Of a stretch of 64,000 bases of DNA, positions 63,079 through 64,000 are shown piece after piece. The notes under the pieces are model-generated. The model was given only the letters and a program-made list of their open reading frames with translations. It was not told the DNA's origin and searched no databases. Both the position numbers and the translations under genes were made by a program. Origin of the DNA: Actinomycetes bacterium (GTDB taxonomy: Bacteria > Actinomycetota > Actinomycetes > Nanopelagicales > Nanopelagicaceae); assembly GCA_014190175.1 (NCBI GenBank), contig BJFZ01000001.1:62001-126000 (forward strand), read 5' to 3'. Positions within the stretch are counted from its first letter, which is position 1. Every line of letters begins with the position of its first letter.

Positions 63079-64000
63079 AGTAATGACAGGTCGTCGCGAT
63101 GTACCAATTCACGTTCGTACTCTGCACCCAAAGATGCACCTAGCTCTTTAGTTGATTTGCCAAGTAGTTGTGGAATTTCATCAGCATCAAAAGCTACTAA
63201 GCCACGGGCGATTACTTTGCCTTCTGGCGAAAGTAAATCGACAGGGTCGCCAGCAGAAAAATCTCCTTCAACTTTAGTAACGCCTGCTGGAAGTAATGAA
63301 GTGCCGCGTTCACGGATTGCGGTCGTAGCGCCAGCATCCAAATGTAACTTTCCTTTTGGTGAAGATGCATGTGCTAACCAAAGTGCACGGGATGGGGTGC
63401 GGACACCGTTTGCGTGAAATAAAGTTCCAATCTCTGCACCGCTAACTGCTGCTTCGACGTTCGCAAGAGATGTAAGAACTACTGGAATCCCCGCACTTGT
63501 TGCAATACGAGCGGCCTCGACTTTGGTAACCATTCCCCCACTACCAACTCCAGCCGTTCCAGCACCACCAATTTGAAGATCACCAAGTAGTGCGAAATCT
63601 CTGACATTGGTTATTTGTTTTGCATTCGCAGAAGTTGGTGGCGCATCATAAAGAGCGTCAATATCTGAGAGCAATATTAATAAATCTGCTTGCACTAAAT
63701 GAGATACCAACGCAGCAAGTCGATCGTTGTCTCCGAATCTAATTTCTTGAGTCCCTACTGTGTCATTTTCATTAATTACAGGTACTACTCCAAGGGCCAA
63801 CAGTCGATCAAAAGTACGTTGGGCATTTCGATAATGACTGCGTCTAATCACATCATCACTTGTTATTAAAACCTGTGACGCGGTAATTCCATATCTGGCA
63901 AATGATTCGGAGTATCGATAAATCAAAACTCCTTGCCCAACAGATGCTGCCGCTTGTTGTGTTGCTAAATCTTTGGGACGGGTGGTTAGCCCAAGCGGAG
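63075..64000 (-). CDS. proB: Glutamate 5-kinase (3' part, gene continues beyond window)
   Basis: First step of proline synthesis. Visible are the amino-acid-kinase segments RPKDLATQQAAASVGQG (upstream edge), NENDTVGTQEIRFGDNDRLAALVS, LLSDIDALYDAPP, and GGMVTKVEAARIATSAGIP, followed by a C-terminal PUA domain (about the last 80 residues). The N-terminal part with the ATP loop lies off the window. A TTG at 63926 is not the start; coding text continues through base 64000. Confidence 0.93.
   Translation of the reverse strand, partial: PLGLTTRPKDLATQQAAASVGQGVLIYRYSESFARYGITASQVLITSDDVIRRSHYRNAQRTFDRLLALGVVPVINENDTVGTQEIRFGDNDRLAALVSHLVQADLLILLSDIDALYDAPPTSANAKQITNVRDFALLGDLQIGGAGTAGVGSGGMVTKVEAARIATSAGIPVVLTSLANVEAAVSGAEIGTLFHANGVRTPSRALWLAHASSPKGKLHLDAGATTAIRERGTSLLPAGVTKVEGDFSAGDPVDLLSPEGKVIARGLVAFDADEIPQLLGKSTKELGASLGAEYERELVHRDDLSLL

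Overview
This window reads as chromosomal DNA of a small-genome, AT-rich freshwater actinobacterium. The best guess is the acI / Nanopelagicales group (Planktophila- or Nanopelagicus-like). The grounds are: actinobacterial gene families throughout (ThyX, RNase J, a PepR-type M16 peptidase, a DUF4081-type GNAT, a 528-residue SerA, GatCAB); a gene order that largely follows the Mycobacterium chromosome; A/T-rich third codon positions; very short spacers; and many overlapping genes. The species assignment is inference. I see no phage, insertion sequence, CRISPR array, tRNA or rRNA.

Layout. 1-11 kb, mostly minus strand: ftsK (cut by the window edge), RNase J, dapA, thyX, a divergent azlCD amino-acid exporter pair, a glutaredoxin, dapB, an M16 peptidase, pnp and rpsO. 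11.8-24.5 kb, minus strand: ribF, truB, rbfA, infB, nusA, rimP, proS, a GNAT, ispG, a site-2 protease and dxr, a translation and isoprenoid block. 24.6-38 kb: a polyamine block that appears inserted between dxr and rlmN. It holds gabT, a methyltransferase, a multi-pass membrane protein, an agmatinase-type ureohydrolase, two FAD amine oxidoreductases, a complete spermidine/putrescine ABC importer (potDABC), an aminobutyraldehyde dehydrogenase and an FMN-barrel protein. 38-43 kb, minus strand: rlmN, cdsA, frr, pyrH, tsf, rpsB. 43.1-45.3 kb: an M23 peptidase, a small P-loop kinase, xerC. 45-54 kb, minus strand: a branched-chain amino-acid and serine operon (ilvB-ilvN-ilvC-serA-leuB-ilvE-cimA, running into xerC), preceded by a transcription attenuator. 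54-64 kb: ilvD, a DHA2-type MFS exporter, gatB-gatA-gatC, proA, a serine hydrolase, and proB (cut by the window edge).

How it works together. The polyamine block can import polyamines and turn agmatine or putrescine into 4-aminobutyrate and then succinate semialdehyde. A free-living oligotroph could use it for both nitrogen and carbon. The ilv operon makes valine, leucine and isoleucine, the last by the pyruvate-based citramalate route, together with serine. It looks controlled by a 12-codon leader peptide containing Ile-Leu-Val-Val, followed by a perfect intrinsic terminator.

The most interesting non-coding signals are: the ilvB attenuator; a multi-hairpin RNA between potC and the polyamine oxidoreductase that could position the Shine-Dalgarno sequence through a hairpin; structured leaders before rpsO, pnp and rpsB; palindromes at polyamine-gene promoters; -10-like hexamers 6-7 nt upstream of start codons, suggesting leaderless mRNAs; and five convergent gene pairs whose stop codons overlap by exactly four bases.
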